In this document: piece by piece, positions 11,166 through 24,089 of the stretch
How positions within the stretch are numbered: position 1 is the stretch's first letter
Layout: each line of letters starts with the position of its first letter
From: Streptomyces nojiriensis
Lineage (GTDB): Bacteria > Actinomycetota > Actinomycetes > Streptomycetales > Streptomycetaceae
Reading direction: 5' to 3'
Assembly (NCBI RefSeq): GCF_017639205.1
Contig: NZ_CP071139.1
Location: 2,356,001-2,420,000 of the forward strand
DNA: 64,000 nucleotides
Notes under the pieces: model-generated
Seen by the model: the letters and a program-made list of their open reading frames with translations, nothing else
Told to the model about the DNA's origin: nothing
The model's database searches: none
Program-made: the position numbers and the translations under genes

Positions 11166-11257
11166 CTGGGCCGTCTCTTTCGGATCTTGTCGGCCGAGCC
11201 CGCGGCGTCCGGTGCCGGGCGTCGCGGGCCCGGCAAGATCCGGAAGAGACGGCCTAG
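11166..11257. mobile_element. MITE-like hairpin element, short copy
   Basis: A 92-bp near-palindrome with ends CTGGGCCGTCTCTTTCGG and, inverted, CTAGGCCGTCTCTTCCGG. No coding capacity is seen. It is a centrally deleted version, in the opposite orientation, of the element at 37216-37384: its left arm matches the right arm of that copy and vice versa. It lies between convergent genes and its terminal CTAG contains the argR stop codon. It could also act as a bidirectional terminator. Confidence 0.7.
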
Positions 11258-11790
11258 CCCTCCTTCTGCGCCAGGCGCAGCAGGTGGTCGGCCAGGGCCT
11301 GGCCGCCCGCCGGGTCCCGGCTGATCAGCATCAGGGTGTCGTCGCCCGCGATCGTGCCGAGGATCGCGCGGAGTTCGGCCTGGTCGATCGCCGAGGCGAG
11401 GAACTGCGCCGCACCCGGCGGGGTGCGCAGGACCACGAGGTTCGCGGAGGCCTCCGCCGAGATCAGCAGCTCCCCGGAGAGGCGCCGCATGCGCTCCTCC
11501 TTCGCGGACTCGCCGAGCGGGGCCTGCGGGGTGCGGAAGCCGCCCTCGCTGGGGACCGCGTAGATCAGCTCGCCGCCGGTGTTGCGGATCTTCACCGCGC
11601 CCAGCTCGTCGAGGTCGCGCGAGAGCGTCGCCTGGGTGACGCTCAGCCCGTCGTCGGCGAGCAGCTTGGCCAGCTGGCTCTGGGAGCGGACCGGCTGCCG
11701 GTTGAGGATGTCCACGATCCGGCGGTGACGCGCGGTGCGGGTCTGCGGGACGGCCTGGCCGCCTTGCTCGTTGTCCTGCGCCTGACTCAT
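11254..11790 (-). CDS. argR: Arginine repressor
   Basis: Predicted 178 aa. The N-terminal winged helix includes [18 protein letters not shown] (the ArgR recognition region), and the C-terminal arginine-binding hexamerisation domain contains [12 protein letters not shown]. With bound arginine it represses the arg genes through ARG boxes. It is the last gene of argCJBDR and follows argD by seven bases. The ATG at 11790 gives the usual N-terminal length; a frame extending further upstream overlaps argD. Its TAG stop is formed by the CTAG at the end of the MITE-like element. Confidence 0.96.
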   Translation of the reverse strand: MSQAQDNEQGGQAVPQTRTARHRRIVDILNRQPVRSQSQLAKLLADDGLSVTQATLSRDLDELGAVKIRNTGGELIYAVPSEGGFRTPQAPLGESAKEERMRRLSGELLISAEASANLVVLRTPPGAAQFLASAIDQAELRAILGTIAGDDTLMLISRDPAGGQALADHLLRLAQKEG

Positions 11791-11797
11791 CGTCGTC

Positions 11798-13003
11798 TCA
11801 TTCTCCGGATCCGTCCCCGTAGGCTGCGTCGAGGATGCCGGGCAGGGCCCGGACGAACGCGTCCGCCTCGGCCTCCGTGAGTACGTACGGGGGCATGAGC
11901 CGTACGACGTCGGGGGCGGGCGCGTTGACCAGGAAGCCGGCATCCTGAGCCGCCTGCTGCACCCGGGCGGCGAGCGGCTCGGTCAGCACGATACCCAGCA
12001 GCAGACCCGCGCCCCGGACGTGGGACACCAGGGCGTGGCCCGGGGCCTCGATCCCGGAGCGCAGCTGCTCGCCGCGCGCCTTGACCTGGTCGAGCAGCCC
12101 GCCCGTGGCGATCGTGTCGATCACCGCGAGGCCGGCGGCGCAGGCGACCGGGTTCCCGCCGAAGGTGGTGCCGTGCTGGCCCGGCTGGAGCAGGTCGGCG
12201 ACGGGGCCGAAGGCGGCCACCGCACCGATGGGCAGACCGCCGCCCAGCCCCTTGGCGAGGGTGACGATGTCGGGCTCGACGTCCTCGTGGGCCTGGTGCT
12301 CGAACCACTGGCCGCACCGGCCGATGCCGGTCTGGACCTCGTCGAGGACGAGCAGGGTACCGGTGGCGCGGGTGATTTCGCGGGCGGCCGTCAGGTATCC
12401 GGCGGGAGGTACGACGACGCCGTTCTCGCCCTGGATGGGCTCGATGACGACGAGCGCGGTCTCCTCGGTGACGGCGGCCCGCAGGGCCTCCGCGTCACCG
12501 AACGGGACGTGCGTGACATCGCCGGGCAGCGGCCGGAAGGGCTCCTGCTTCTTCGGCTGGCCGGTGAGCGCGAGGGCGCCCATGGTCCGGCCGTGGAAGC
12601 CGCCGTCGGTGGCGACCATGTGGGTCCGCCCGGTCAGCCGGCCGATCTTGAAGGCGGCCTCGATGGACTCGGCGCCCGAGTTGCAGAAGAAGACCTTGCC
12701 GGGGCGGCCGAAGAGCTGGAGCAGCCGCTCGCCGAGCGCGACGACCGGCTCGGAGATGAAGAGGTTGGAGACGTGGCCGAGCGTGGAGATCTGCTCGGTC
12801 ACGGCCGCCACGATCGCCGGGTGGGCGTGCCCGAGGGCGTTGACCGCGATGCCGCCGACGAAGTCGGTGTACTGCTTCCCGTCGGCGTCCCAGACCTGGG
12901 CGCCCTCGCCGCGTACGAGCGCGACCGCAGGGGTGCCGTAGTTGTTGGCCAGCGCGCCCTGCCAGCGAGCGCCGTACTCCTGGTTGCCGGTGCCCTTCGT
13001 CAT
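11798..13003 (-). CDS. argD: Acetylornithine aminotransferase
   Basis: Predicted 401 aa, PLP-dependent class III aminotransferase. It converts N-acetylglutamate semialdehyde to N-acetylornithine. The PLP lysine lies in [14 protein letters not shown] and the aspartate in [13 protein letters not shown]. The start ATG at 13003 overlaps the argB stop (ATGA), confirming translational coupling. A much longer in-frame reading upstream is only an overlap with argB. Confidence 0.96.
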   Translation of the reverse strand: MTKGTGNQEYGARWQGALANNYGTPAVALVRGEGAQVWDADGKQYTDFVGGIAVNALGHAHPAIVAAVTEQISTLGHVSNLFISEPVVALGERLLQLFGRPGKVFFCNSGAESIEAAFKIGRLTGRTHMVATDGGFHGRTMGALALTGQPKKQEPFRPLPGDVTHVPFGDAEALRAAVTEETALVVIEPIQGENGVVVPPAGYLTAAREITRATGTLLVLDEVQTGIGRCGQWFEHQAHEDVEPDIVTLAKGLGGGLPIGAVAAFGPVADLLQPGQHGTTFGGNPVACAAGLAVIDTIATGGLLDQVKARGEQLRSGIEAPGHALVSHVRGAGLLLGIVLTEPLAARVQQAAQDAGFLVNAPAPDVVRLMPPYVLTEAEADAFVRALPGILDAAYGDGSGE

Positions 13004-13940
13004 TCCGTTCCCCCTGACTGGTGGTCGGGCACGACCATCGTGCCGATGCCGGAGTCCGTGAAGATCTCCAGCAGGATCGAGTGCTGGACCCGTCCGTCGA
13101 GCACGCGGGCGGTGTTCACGCCGTTGCGCACGGCGTGCAGGCAGCCCTCCATCTTGGGCACCATGCCGCTGGACAGCTCGGGCAGCAGCTTCTCCAGCTC
13201 GCTGACGGTGAGCTTGCTGATGACCTCGTCGCTGTGCGGCCAGTCCGCGTACAGGCCCTCGACGTCGGTGAGGACCATCAGCGTCTCGGCGCCGAGCGCG
13301 GCGGCGAGCGCCGCGGCCGCCGTGTCGGCGTTGACGTTGTACACGTGGTGGTCGTCGGCGCTGCCCGCGATGGAGGAGATGACCGGGATCCGGCCGTCCG
13401 CCAGCAGGGCCTCGATGGCGCCGGTGTCGATGGAGGTGATCTCCCCGACCCGGCCGATGTCGATGGCCTCGCCGTCGATCTGCGGGCTGTGCTTGGTCGC
13501 GATGATGGTGCGGGCGTCCTCGCCGGTCATGCCGACGGCCAGCGGCCCGTGCTGGTTGAGCAGTCCGACCAGCTCGCGCTGGACATGGCCCGCCAGGACC
13601 ATCCGTACGACGTCCATGGCTTCCGGGGTCGTGACGCGCAGCCCCGCCTTGAACTCGCTGACCAGGCCCTGCTTGTCGAGCTGGGCGTTGATCTGGGGGC
13701 CGCCGCCGTGCACGACGACCGGCTTCAGGCCGGCCTGCCGCAGGAAGACCACGTCCTGGGCGAAGGCGGCCTTGAGCTCCTCGTCGATCATGGCGTTGCC
13801 GCCGAACTTGATGACGACGACCTTGCCGTTGTGGCGGGTCAGCCACGGCAGGGCCTCGATGAGGATCTGCGCCTTGGGCAGGGCGGTGTGCTTGCGGGCG
13901 GTGCCGCCGGAGGTGCCGGGCTGGCCGGCCTTCTCGTCGC

Positions 13941-13944
<4 letters not shown>
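13000..13944 (-). CDS. argB: Acetylglutamate kinase
   Basis: Predicted 314 aa, amino-acid kinase fold. It phosphorylates N-acetylglutamate and is usually the arginine-inhibited step. The N-terminal [10 protein letters not shown] and [11 protein letters not shown] segments and the C-terminal [12 protein letters not shown] match the family. The first about 30 residues are a variable extension, which in other bacteria is linked to arginine sensitivity. The ATG at 13944 overlaps the argJ stop. Confidence 0.96.
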
Positions 13945-16178
<2,234 letters not shown>

Positions 16179-16298
16179 CTCTTGATCGCGGCGGGGAGGG
16201 GCGCGCCGAAGGACCGGGCGCTCGCGGCACCCTCAGGAAGATATGTAGCAGGAAAGGGTGCGCTCCGACGCCGTTTCCGCCGGTTGCGGCGGCCTCGG

Positions 16299-16874
16299 CT
16301 ACGCCGGGGCCTGGAGGCAGAGGTGCCAGTCGCCGGACCAGCCCGTGAGGGTCATCGTGGACAGCGGGCGGACGTCCACGTTCCAGTAGGTCAGCGGGGG
16401 CGCCTTCAGCGCGTACACCAGGGCCGCCCGGACCACCGAGGGCTCCGCCACCGCCACGATCGCGCCGCCGTCGTCGGCCGGCCGGGTGTCGAGCCAGCCG
16501 CCGATGCGGGAGATGAAGGCGAGCAGGGACTCGCCCCCGTGCGGGGCGGACCGCGGATCACTGAGCCACAGCTCCACCGCCCCGGGTTCGTGGGCGGCCA
16601 CCTCGGCCAGGGTCAGCCCCCGCCAGCGGCCCATGTCGCACTCGCGCAGCGCGGGCTGGGCGAGGGGCGCGTATCCGAGGGCCTCGCCCGTGGCACGGCT
16701 GCGCGGGGTCGGCGAGCAGTAGCGCAGTTCGGCCGCGCCCAGGGGTACGAGGCCCTGCGCGGCGGACTCCACCGACCGCCAGCCGGGTCCGTCCAGCGGG
16801 CGGTCGTCGTCGAAGCGCTCGGTTAGCAGGGAGGAACTGCGGGCTGCGGCGACGAGCGAAACCCGAACATGCAT
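16299..16874 (-). CDS. Histidine-phosphatase-fold protein without catalytic histidines
   Basis: Predicted 191 aa. Overall layout follows the phosphoglycerate mutase/histidine phosphatase superfamily: an early SLVAAARSSSL segment where RHG-type sequence is expected, a middle RATGEALGY segment with DMGRWRG, and AVAEPSVVRAAL where the second SHGGVIR-type histidine is expected. Neither histidine is present, so phosphate transfer by the family mechanism is unlikely. It may bind ligand only. It lies upstream of argC in the same direction with a 175-base gap. Confidence 0.7.
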   Translation of the reverse strand: MHVRVSLVAAARSSSLLTERFDDDRPLDGPGWRSVESAAQGLVPLGAAELRYCSPTPRSRATGEALGYAPLAQPALRECDMGRWRGLTLAEVAAHEPGAVELWLSDPRSAPHGGESLLAFISRIGGWLDTRPADDGGAIVAVAEPSVVRAALVYALKAPPLTYWNVDVRPLSTMTLTGWSGDWHLCLQAPA

Positions 16875-16905
16875 GCGGTGATGGTGATCCGCATACCGCG
16901 GCGGG

Positions 16906-18349
16906 TCAAGCGTTCGGACCGAGGCCGTCCGCGAGGCCGGTACGCAGCCGCTGGACCGCCTCGACCAGTTCGCCGGGGCCCGCGACCCCGGCGAAGCTCA
17001 GCCGGACGTGCGGGCCCGGCGGCTCCGCGCAGAAGTACGGGCGGCCCGGAGCCACCGCCACCCCGGCGCGCAGGGCGGCCGCCGCGAAGGCAGCGTCGTC
17101 GCCGTACCCGGTCGGCCGGACCCACAACTGGTATCCGCCGTAGGGCAGGTGCGGCAGCTCCAGGGAGGGCAGCTCCCGGCGCAGGGCACCCGCGAGCACA
17201 TCCCGCCGGTGGCGCAGCTCGGCGGCCACGGTCCGCAGGTGGCGCGGCCAGGCGGGCGCGCCGACCAGCTCCAGGGCGGCCTCCTGGAGCGGCCGGGACA
17301 CGAAGAAGGAGTCCACGATCTGGATCGCGCGCAGCCGGTCGACCACCGGGCCGCGGGCGGCCACCGCGCCGACCCGCAGGCTGGGCGAGGTGACCTTGGT
17401 CAGCGACCGGACGTGCACCACGACCCCGTCCGTGTCCTCGGCGGCCAGGGTCGCGGGCAGCGGACCCGCGCCCTCGTGGGCCAGGGACCGGGCGTAGTCG
17501 TCCTCGACCACGAAGGCCCCGGCGGCCCGCGCGATGCGCAGCACCTCGGCCCGCCGCCCCGGAGCCAGCACCGCTCCGGTCGGGTTCTGGAACAGGGGCT
17601 GGCATACGAACACCCGTGCGCCGGTCGCTTCGAAGGCGGCGGCCAGCAGCTCCGGACGGACCCCCTCGGCGTCCACCGGGACGGGCACGGGCCGGCATCC
17701 GGAGGCCCGGGCGATCGCCAGCAGCCCGGGGTAGGTCGGGGACTCCACCAGGATCGGCGCCCCGGGCGGGGCGAGCGCCCGCAGGGCGGTGGCCAGCGCG
17801 CTCTGCCCGCCCGCGGTGACCAGTACGTCGGCGGCGACGACCGCGCCGCCGATCTCCCGGGCGAACCAGTCGCGCAGCTCGGGCAGCCCTTCCAGGGGTG
17901 GCCGCCCCCAGGCGCCGGGCCGCCGCCCGGCCCGGGCCAGCGCGGCCGCCATGGCCCGCTCGGGCTGGAGGGAGCGGTGCAGGTAGCCGCTGTTGAGCTC
18001 GATCACCCCGGACGGCGGCACGGCCAGGCAGCCCAGCACTCCGGTGGCGTCGACGGACCGCGGGACGATCTCCCCGGCGCCCTCCGCGCTGAGGGCGACC
18101 TCCTGCCAGGAAGTGTCCCCGGGCGCGGGGGCCGCCGTACGCGGTGCGGCGCGGAAGACCCCCGCGCCGGGCCGGGTGACGACCAGGCCCTCGGCGGCGA
18201 GCTGCGCGAGAGCCCGGGAGACGGTGACCGGGCTGACCCGGTAGCGCTCAACCAAGACGCGGCTCGACGGGAGCTTTCCACCTATCGAGTAGCGGTTGAG
18301 TTCGGCCCGCAGGGATTCGGCCAGCTCTGCCACACTGCTACGCTCGTAC

Positions 18350-18351
<2 letters not shown>
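16906..18351 (-). CDS. MocR-type GntR regulator fused to an aminotransferase domain
   Basis: Predicted 481 aa. Residues about 1-70 form a GntR winged helix (RVLVERYRVSPVTVSRALAQL). The rest is a class I aminotransferase fold with the PLP lysine in SLTKVTSPSLRVG. Such regulators sense PLP or amino-donor metabolites. The start ATG at 18351 shares bases with the start codon of the divergent EamA gene, which it very likely controls. A -10-like TATTCT eight bases before the ATG suggests a leaderless transcript. Confidence 0.9.
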
Positions 18352-19255
<904 letters not shown>

Positions 19256-19312
19256 CCGCATGACGACCTAAACTGCAAGCACCGGATCGGACCGCCACCG
19301 AGGAGGTCAGTT

Positions 19313-19510
19313 ATGCGCGCGACCGAGGGCGACCAGCTGGTGCAGCACGGCAGGATCGTCGGACAGCACGACAAGGTGGGCGAGATCACCCAGGTCCTGG
19401 GCGAGAACGGAACCCCCCCGTACCGGGTCCGCTTCCAGGACGGACACGAGGCACTGATGGCTCCCGGACCCGACTGCACGGTCCGCCACCCCTCAGAGCC
19501 CACTCACTGA
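19313..19510 (+). CDS. DUF1918 domain protein
   Basis: A 65-aa protein containing QHGRIVGQHDKVGEITQVLG and VRFQDGHEALMAPGPD, typical of the DUF1918 family of small SH3-like actinobacterial proteins. GAGGAGG (19300-19306) precedes the ATG by six bases. The role is unknown. It lies 57 bases after the EamA gene and ends one base before the convergent glycosidase-like gene. Confidence 0.88.
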   Translation: MRATEGDQLVQHGRIVGQHDKVGEITQVLGENGTPPYRVRFQDGHEALMAPGPDCTVRHPSEPTH

Positions 19511-19511
19511 A

Positions 19512-20756
19512 TCAGCGCCGGGACGCCGCCGGGCCGTAGTGGTCGGCGACCACCCGGGCCATCGCTCCGTTGGGATCCGCGGCCACCTGCTTCGCCGAGA
19601 AGTACGCGTGGCCGCGGACCTCCGGGTACCCGCGGGCGAACGTCAGGTGCTTCGACAGCTCCCCGGGGTCGCGCCAGGCCTCGGTGGAGCTGTCCTCGTC
19701 GCAGCGGTACAGGGCCTCCCCCACGTACAGGTCCACCTTCGTACCGGCGACGGTCCGCGCCCACCAGGGCACGATGTCGGCGTAGTCCGCGGTCGGGTGC
19801 CCGATGTGCCAGTAGGCCTGCGGCACGATGTAGTCGATCCAGCCCTCCCGGACCCACTTGCGGGTGTCCGCGTAGAGGTCGTCGTACGTCCCGAGGCCCG
19901 CCCGGGTCGGCGAACCGGCCGGGTCGCGGTCGGAGTTGCGCCAGACGGCGAACGGGCTGATCCCGAAGCGGAGCGCCGGCCTCAGCGCCCGCAGCCGTGC
20001 GGACATCTCGCGGACCAGGGTGTCGATGTTGCCCCGGCGCCAGGCGGCGCGCGAGGCGAAGCCCGCCCCGTACTCCTCGAAGGCCTCGTCGTCGTCGAAG
20101 TACTCCTCCGCCACCGGGTACGGGTAGAAGTAGTCGTCCCAGTGCACGGCGTCCAGCGGGTAGCGGGAGACGGCGTCGAACATGGCGTCCTGGACGAAGC
20201 GCCGCACCTCGGGCAGGCCCGGGTTGTAGAAGAGCTTGCCGCCGTACTCCACCGTCCAGCCGGGATTGCGCCGCGCCGGGTGCGTGGACGCCAGCCGGTC
20301 GAGGTCGGTGTGGTTGGCCACGCGGAACGGGTTGAACCAGGCGTGCAGCTGCAGCCCGCGGGCGTGCGCCTCCTTGACGGCCGTGCCCAGCGGGTCCCAG
20401 CCGGGATCGACCCCCTGCTGCCCGGTCAGCCACTGCGACCAGGGCTCCAGCTTCGAAGGCCAGAGGGCGTCCGCCGCCGGCCGGACCTGGAGGATCACCG
20501 CGTTCAGGCGGCGCTCGACGGCGGAGTCGAGGAGGGCGAGCAGCTCCGCGCGCTGCCGCGCCGCGGAGAGTCCGCTCTCGGAGGGCCAGTCCACATTGGA
20601 CACGGAAGCGATCCACATCCCCCGGAAGTCGGCGCCGGCCCGCCGCTCGGGGAGCTCCGCGGACGTCCGCGGCGCCGCGGCCGCCGACCCGGCCGTGGCG
20701 GCGGCGATCACCCCCACGGCTCCGGCCAGCAGTGCCCGTCGGCCGATGTACGTCAT
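19512..20756 (-). CDS. Secreted family 10-like glycosyl hydrolase (GHL10/DUF4015)
   Basis: Predicted 414 aa. The N-terminus has RRALLAGAVGVIAAATAG, a twin-arginine signal, with cleavage expected near AAAAP. The catalytic-type barrel begins FRGMWIASVSNVDWPS and contains AWFNPFRVAN and VHWDDYFYPYP, characteristic of the GHL10 family of presumed peptidoglycan or polysaccharide hydrolases. The ATG at 20756 has a GGAG seven bases upstream; longer starts to 20789 precede it but would bury the signal peptide. Substrate not known. Confidence 0.87.
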   Translation of the reverse strand: MTYIGRRALLAGAVGVIAAATAGSAAAAPRTSAELPERRAGADFRGMWIASVSNVDWPSESGLSAARQRAELLALLDSAVERRLNAVILQVRPAADALWPSKLEPWSQWLTGQQGVDPGWDPLGTAVKEAHARGLQLHAWFNPFRVANHTDLDRLASTHPARRNPGWTVEYGGKLFYNPGLPEVRRFVQDAMFDAVSRYPLDAVHWDDYFYPYPVAEEYFDDDEAFEEYGAGFASRAAWRRGNIDTLVREMSARLRALRPALRFGISPFAVWRNSDRDPAGSPTRAGLGTYDDLYADTRKWVREGWIDYIVPQAYWHIGHPTADYADIVPWWARTVAGTKVDLYVGEALYRCDEDSSTEAWRDPGELSKHLTFARGYPEVRGHAYFSAKQVAADPNGAMARVVADHYGPAASRR

Positions 20757-20916
20757 GTGACATCTCCGTTTCGCTGAGTGACATTGCACGGTGTCCGCTC
20801 AGCATGCCCGCCCCGGCCCGCCGCCCGCCGCAAGGTCGGGAGTAACGTCGGGGGGCGTGGCGGGCGCCGGAATCGTACGGGGGACCCGCCGACGGATGAG
20901 CTGCGAAAGGCACGAA

Positions 20917-21789
20917 GTGACTGACCTCCCTTCCGACATCACACGGGTCGGCGTAGTGGGCTGTGGCCAGATGGGTGCGGGTATCGCCGAGGTGTGCGCC
21001 CGCAGTGGCCTTGAGGTCAAGGTCGCCGAGACCACCGGCGAAGCCCTGGAGATCGGCCGTACCCGGCTGCACAACTCCCTGACCAAGGCCGCCGAACGCG
21101 GCAAGATCACCGAAGAGGAGCGGGACGCCACCCTGGCCCGCCTCACCTTCACCACCGACCTCGGCGAGTTCGCCGACCGCGACCTCGTCATCGAGGCCGT
21201 CGTCGAGAACGAGCAGGTCAAGACGGAGATCTTCCAGGTCCTCGACCAGGTGATCACCCGCCCGGACGCGATCCTGGCCTCCAACACCTCCTCCATCCCG
21301 CTGGTCAAGCTGGCCGTCGCGACCTCGCGGCCGGACCAGGTCATCGGCATCCACTTCTTCAACCCGGCCCCGGTGCAGAAGCTCGTCGAGCTGATCCCGG
21401 CGCTGACCACGGGCGAGGAGACGGTCAAGCGGGCCGAGGCCCTGGTGCGGGACGTGCTGGGCAAGCACGCGGTCCGCGCCCAGGACCGGTCCGGGTTCGT
21501 CGTCAACGCGCTCCTCGTCCCGTACCTGCTGTCCGCGATCCGGATGTTCGAGTCGGGCATCGCCAGCCGCGAGGACATCGACAACGGCATGGAGCTGGGC
21601 TGCGCCCACCCGATGGGCCCGCTCAAGCTGTCCGACCTGATCGGCCTCGACACCATCGCGTCGATCGCCGACTCGATGTACGCGGAGTACAAGGAGCCGC
21701 TGTACGCCGCTCCCCCGCTGCTCCAGCGCATGGTCGACGCCGGCCGCCTGGGCCGCAAGACGGGCGCGGGCTTCTACCCCTACGGCTGA
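20917..21789 (+). CDS. 3-hydroxyacyl-CoA (3-hydroxybutyryl-CoA) dehydrogenase
   Basis: Predicted 290 aa, standalone NAD(P)-dependent enzyme. The Rossmann motif is GVVGCGQMGAG (residues 12-22), the catalytic segment is HFFNPAPVQKLVE, and the C-terminal helical domain has DRSGFVVNALLVP. It interconverts acetoacetyl-CoA and 3-hydroxybutyryl-CoA, used in polyhydroxybutyrate, ethylmalonyl-CoA or fatty-acid metabolism. I chose the GTG at 20917 (AAGG six bases upstream). An in-frame ATG at 20896 is possible. Confidence 0.92.
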   Translation: MTDLPSDITRVGVVGCGQMGAGIAEVCARSGLEVKVAETTGEALEIGRTRLHNSLTKAAERGKITEEERDATLARLTFTTDLGEFADRDLVIEAVVENEQVKTEIFQVLDQVITRPDAILASNTSSIPLVKLAVATSRPDQVIGIHFFNPAPVQKLVELIPALTTGEETVKRAEALVRDVLGKHAVRAQDRSGFVVNALLVPYLLSAIRMFESGIASREDIDNGMELGCAHPMGPLKLSDLIGLDTIASIADSMYAEYKEPLYAAPPLLQRMVDAGRLGRKTGAGFYPYG

Positions 21790-21804
21790 TCCGTCCGGCC
21801 GGCG

Positions 21805-22341
21805 CTACGGCCGGCCGAGCCGCAGGTGGTGCAGCAGGAGCAGCCCGGCCGCCATGTTGGCGGCCGGGATCTCCCCGCGGGAGATCATGTCCGGCACGAA
21901 CTTGAGCGGGACCCACTCCCGGCGCGAGGACTCGAAATCGTCCTCGGGATGCCCGGTGTAAGTGGCCCCGTCCGCCCAGTAGAGGTGGTGCCGGGCATCG
22001 GTCAGCCCGCTGGACGGCTCGACGGTCATCAGGTGGTGGAGCGGGCCTGGCCGCCAGCCCGACTCCTCCTCCATCTCACGGGCCGCCGCGACCGCGATGT
22101 CCTCGCCGTCCTCGACCACCCCGGCGGGCAGTTCCCAGCCCCAGCTGTCGGTGATGAAGCGGTGCCGCCAGAGCAGCAGCACCTCGTCGGCCTCGTTGAC
22201 GGCCGTGGCGACGGCGACCGGGCGCAGCCGGATCACGAAGTGGTCCAGGTGCCGGCCGTCGGGAAGTTCCACATCGGCGAGGTTCACGTCGAACCAGCGG
22301 TTCTTGTACACGGTCTGCTCACTCAGGTTCGTCCACTGCAC
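21805..22341 (-). CDS. Nudix hydrolase
   Basis: Predicted 178 aa. The Nudix box is GVVEDGEDIAVAAAREMEEE followed by SGW, a full match to GX5EX7REUXEEXGU. The surrounding sequence resembles ADP-ribose pyrophosphatase-like members. It converges on the dehydrogenase with a 15-base GC-rich gap. The GTG start at 22341 follows GAAGGTGG. It lies downstream of the HTH/TPR regulator with a 56-base gap and could be read with it. Confidence 0.92.
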   Translation of the reverse strand: MQWTNLSEQTVYKNRWFDVNLADVELPDGRHLDHFVIRLRPVAVATAVNEADEVLLLWRHRFITDSWGWELPAGVVEDGEDIAVAAAREMEEESGWRPGPLHHLMTVEPSSGLTDARHHLYWADGATYTGHPEDDFESSRREWVPLKFVPDMISRGEIPAANMAAGLLLLHHLRLGRP

Positions 22342-22397
22342 GGTTGTGCCACCTTCTTCCGTTCGAGTAGGTGGCAACATGGCAGCACCCCGGCCCG

Positions 22398-23738
22398 TCA
22401 CAGCGGAACGCGCAGCGCCCCGTCGATGAGCCGCGCGGTCTCCTCCGCGCCCGTACAACCGCTGGTCAGAAGCTGTTCGCGGACCGCCCGCAGCCGGTCG
22501 CGCAGCCGCAGCGACTCCATGCCCTTGGCCCGCTCGGCCATCTCGGCCGCGGACGCCGCGGCCCGGTCCGCCTCCCCCTGGCGCAGCTGGATCTCGCACA
22601 GCATCGCCAGCCGGTGCACCCGGCCGCGGTCGTGCGCCGGCGTGCCGACAGCGGCGGTCGCCTGGACCCGGGCGGCTTCCAGATCGCCCAGGCTGAGCAG
22701 CGCCTCGGCGACCTGGACGTTGACCAGCCCCGGCTGTACGTAGCCGGTCTCGTCCGGTTCGCTGCCCGGGCGGATCCGCTCGGCGGCCGCCTCCGCCTTG
22801 CGGATGCAGGCCAGTGCGGCCGGGGTGTCGCCGAGCTGGGCGTACGCCTTGGCCTGCATCGCGTACAGGTCGGCGGCCAGCGCCGGGGTGGTGTGCCGCC
22901 CGGCGGCCCGCAGCGCGGCCTCGGCGAAGGCGACGGCCTGGCGGTACTCCCGCAGGTGCAGGGACTGGTTGACGATCAGTGCGATGACGTACGCCCCGAG
23001 CCCCCGGTCCCCGCTCGCCTTGGCCAGGCGCAGGGCCTGGTGGAAGTAGCGCTGGGCCAGGCCGTGGGCGTCCGAGTCGTACGCGCAGATCCCCGCCACC
23101 GCCACCAGGGACCCCGTGGCCCGGTGCAGCCGGCGGCCGAGGTCGTCGGAGTAGCTCCCGCGCAGCATCGGCGCGGTCTCACTGCCCAGGAAGCGCACGA
23201 TCCGGTCCCGTGTGGCGAGACCGCCGGCCCGGCGGTACATCAGCTCGTAGTGGGCGCGGGCCGACTTCAGGATCTCGATGTGCTCGGGACCGATCGGGTT
23301 CGGACCCTCGCGGGAGACGTCGGCGTCCTCGGGCGGATTCTCCCACTCCCACACCGGTATGACGGCGGGCGTCCCGGTGACCGCCCCGGCGGCCAGCAGC
23401 TGGGGCCGGGCCTGGACGTCGGAACGCCACAGGGCGGCGGCCCGGTCCACGAACCCGTTGAGCGGCGAGGCGTGCAGCGGAACGGGCTGGTCGGCCGCGC
23501 CGAGCCCGATGTCGTCCAGCCCGAGGGGACGCCGCAGCCGCCCGCCGAGCACCTCGCAGATCAGGTCGGGAACCTGGCCCCGGGGCCGCTGACCCTTCAA
23601 CCACCGCGTCACGGCGGTGTGTTCGTAGCGCAGGGCGAGTCCGCGGGTGCGGCCTGCCTGGTTCACGTACGCGGCGAGTCCGGCATGGGACATGCCCGCC
23701 TCGGCGAGGAGGGCGTCGAGCAGGACATTGGGCTGCAT
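22398..23738 (-). CDS. HTH transcriptional regulator with TPR-like C-terminus (NsdA/NsdB-like)
   Basis: Predicted 446 aa. The N-terminal about 75 residues contain a helix-turn-helix of the type GLAAYVNQAG...HTAVTRWLKGQRP, as in the Streptomyces NsdA/NsdB-like regulators that affect differentiation and antibiotic production. The rest is helical with TPR-like repeats (for example RYFHQALRLAKASGDRGLGA). The ATG at 23738 follows GGAGGGG. A perfect palindrome at 23781-23803 suggests autoregulation. Calling it an NsdA relative is recall of the family look, not a search. Confidence 0.78.
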   Translation of the reverse strand: MQPNVLLDALLAEAGMSHAGLAAYVNQAGRTRGLALRYEHTAVTRWLKGQRPRGQVPDLICEVLGGRLRRPLGLDDIGLGAADQPVPLHASPLNGFVDRAAALWRSDVQARPQLLAAGAVTGTPAVIPVWEWENPPEDADVSREGPNPIGPEHIEILKSARAHYELMYRRAGGLATRDRIVRFLGSETAPMLRGSYSDDLGRRLHRATGSLVAVAGICAYDSDAHGLAQRYFHQALRLAKASGDRGLGAYVIALIVNQSLHLREYRQAVAFAEAALRAAGRHTTPALAADLYAMQAKAYAQLGDTPAALACIRKAEAAAERIRPGSEPDETGYVQPGLVNVQVAEALLSLGDLEAARVQATAAVGTPAHDRGRVHRLAMLCEIQLRQGEADRAAASAAEMAERAKGMESLRLRDRLRAVREQLLTSGCTGAEETARLIDGALRVPL

Positions 23739-23780
23739 GGGCCCCTCCAAGGGCTCGTCGGTCTCAGGCTAGTGGGTGCG

Positions 23781-23803
23781 CGGTTCACACGGGGTGTGAA
23801 CCG
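23781..23803. promoter_or_regulatory. Perfect 10-bp palindrome upstream of the HTH/TPR regulator
   Basis: CGGTTCACAC and GTGTGAACCG form a perfect inverted repeat with a 3-base centre (GGG), 43 bases upstream of the regulator start. It is followed by an AT-richer stretch (GCATAAATGC). It is a good candidate operator for the neighbouring regulator. Confidence 0.6.
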
Positions 23804-24089
23804 TGTACGCGCATAAATGCGATGCGCACTCTGCCGCACGGACCCGTGGAGGCGCTTCACTGAAGAGCCTCGCCAAGAGGTAGCTCGGGTCGTCGGCTCC
23901 CCCTCGTACAGTGCGACGACCCGTCACCGCGCCGCCCGTTCTGCTGTCTGCCCGACACTCCATGGCAGGCGGGCGGCGCGTTCCGGCCCCGCCGGCGCCC
24001 GGTTGGTCGCCGCGCCCCGGCAGGGGCCGGGCCGAGAGCGCGCGCCGGGCTCATCCACCGGGCCCGGCGCGCGTGTCCGGGGCCGGTGG

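Noticed and set aside
11798..13846. A 682-codon reading that would fuse upstream sequence to argD
   Set aside because: The extra part is argB read in another frame. The ATG at 13003 overlaps the argB stop and begins at the conserved N-terminus.
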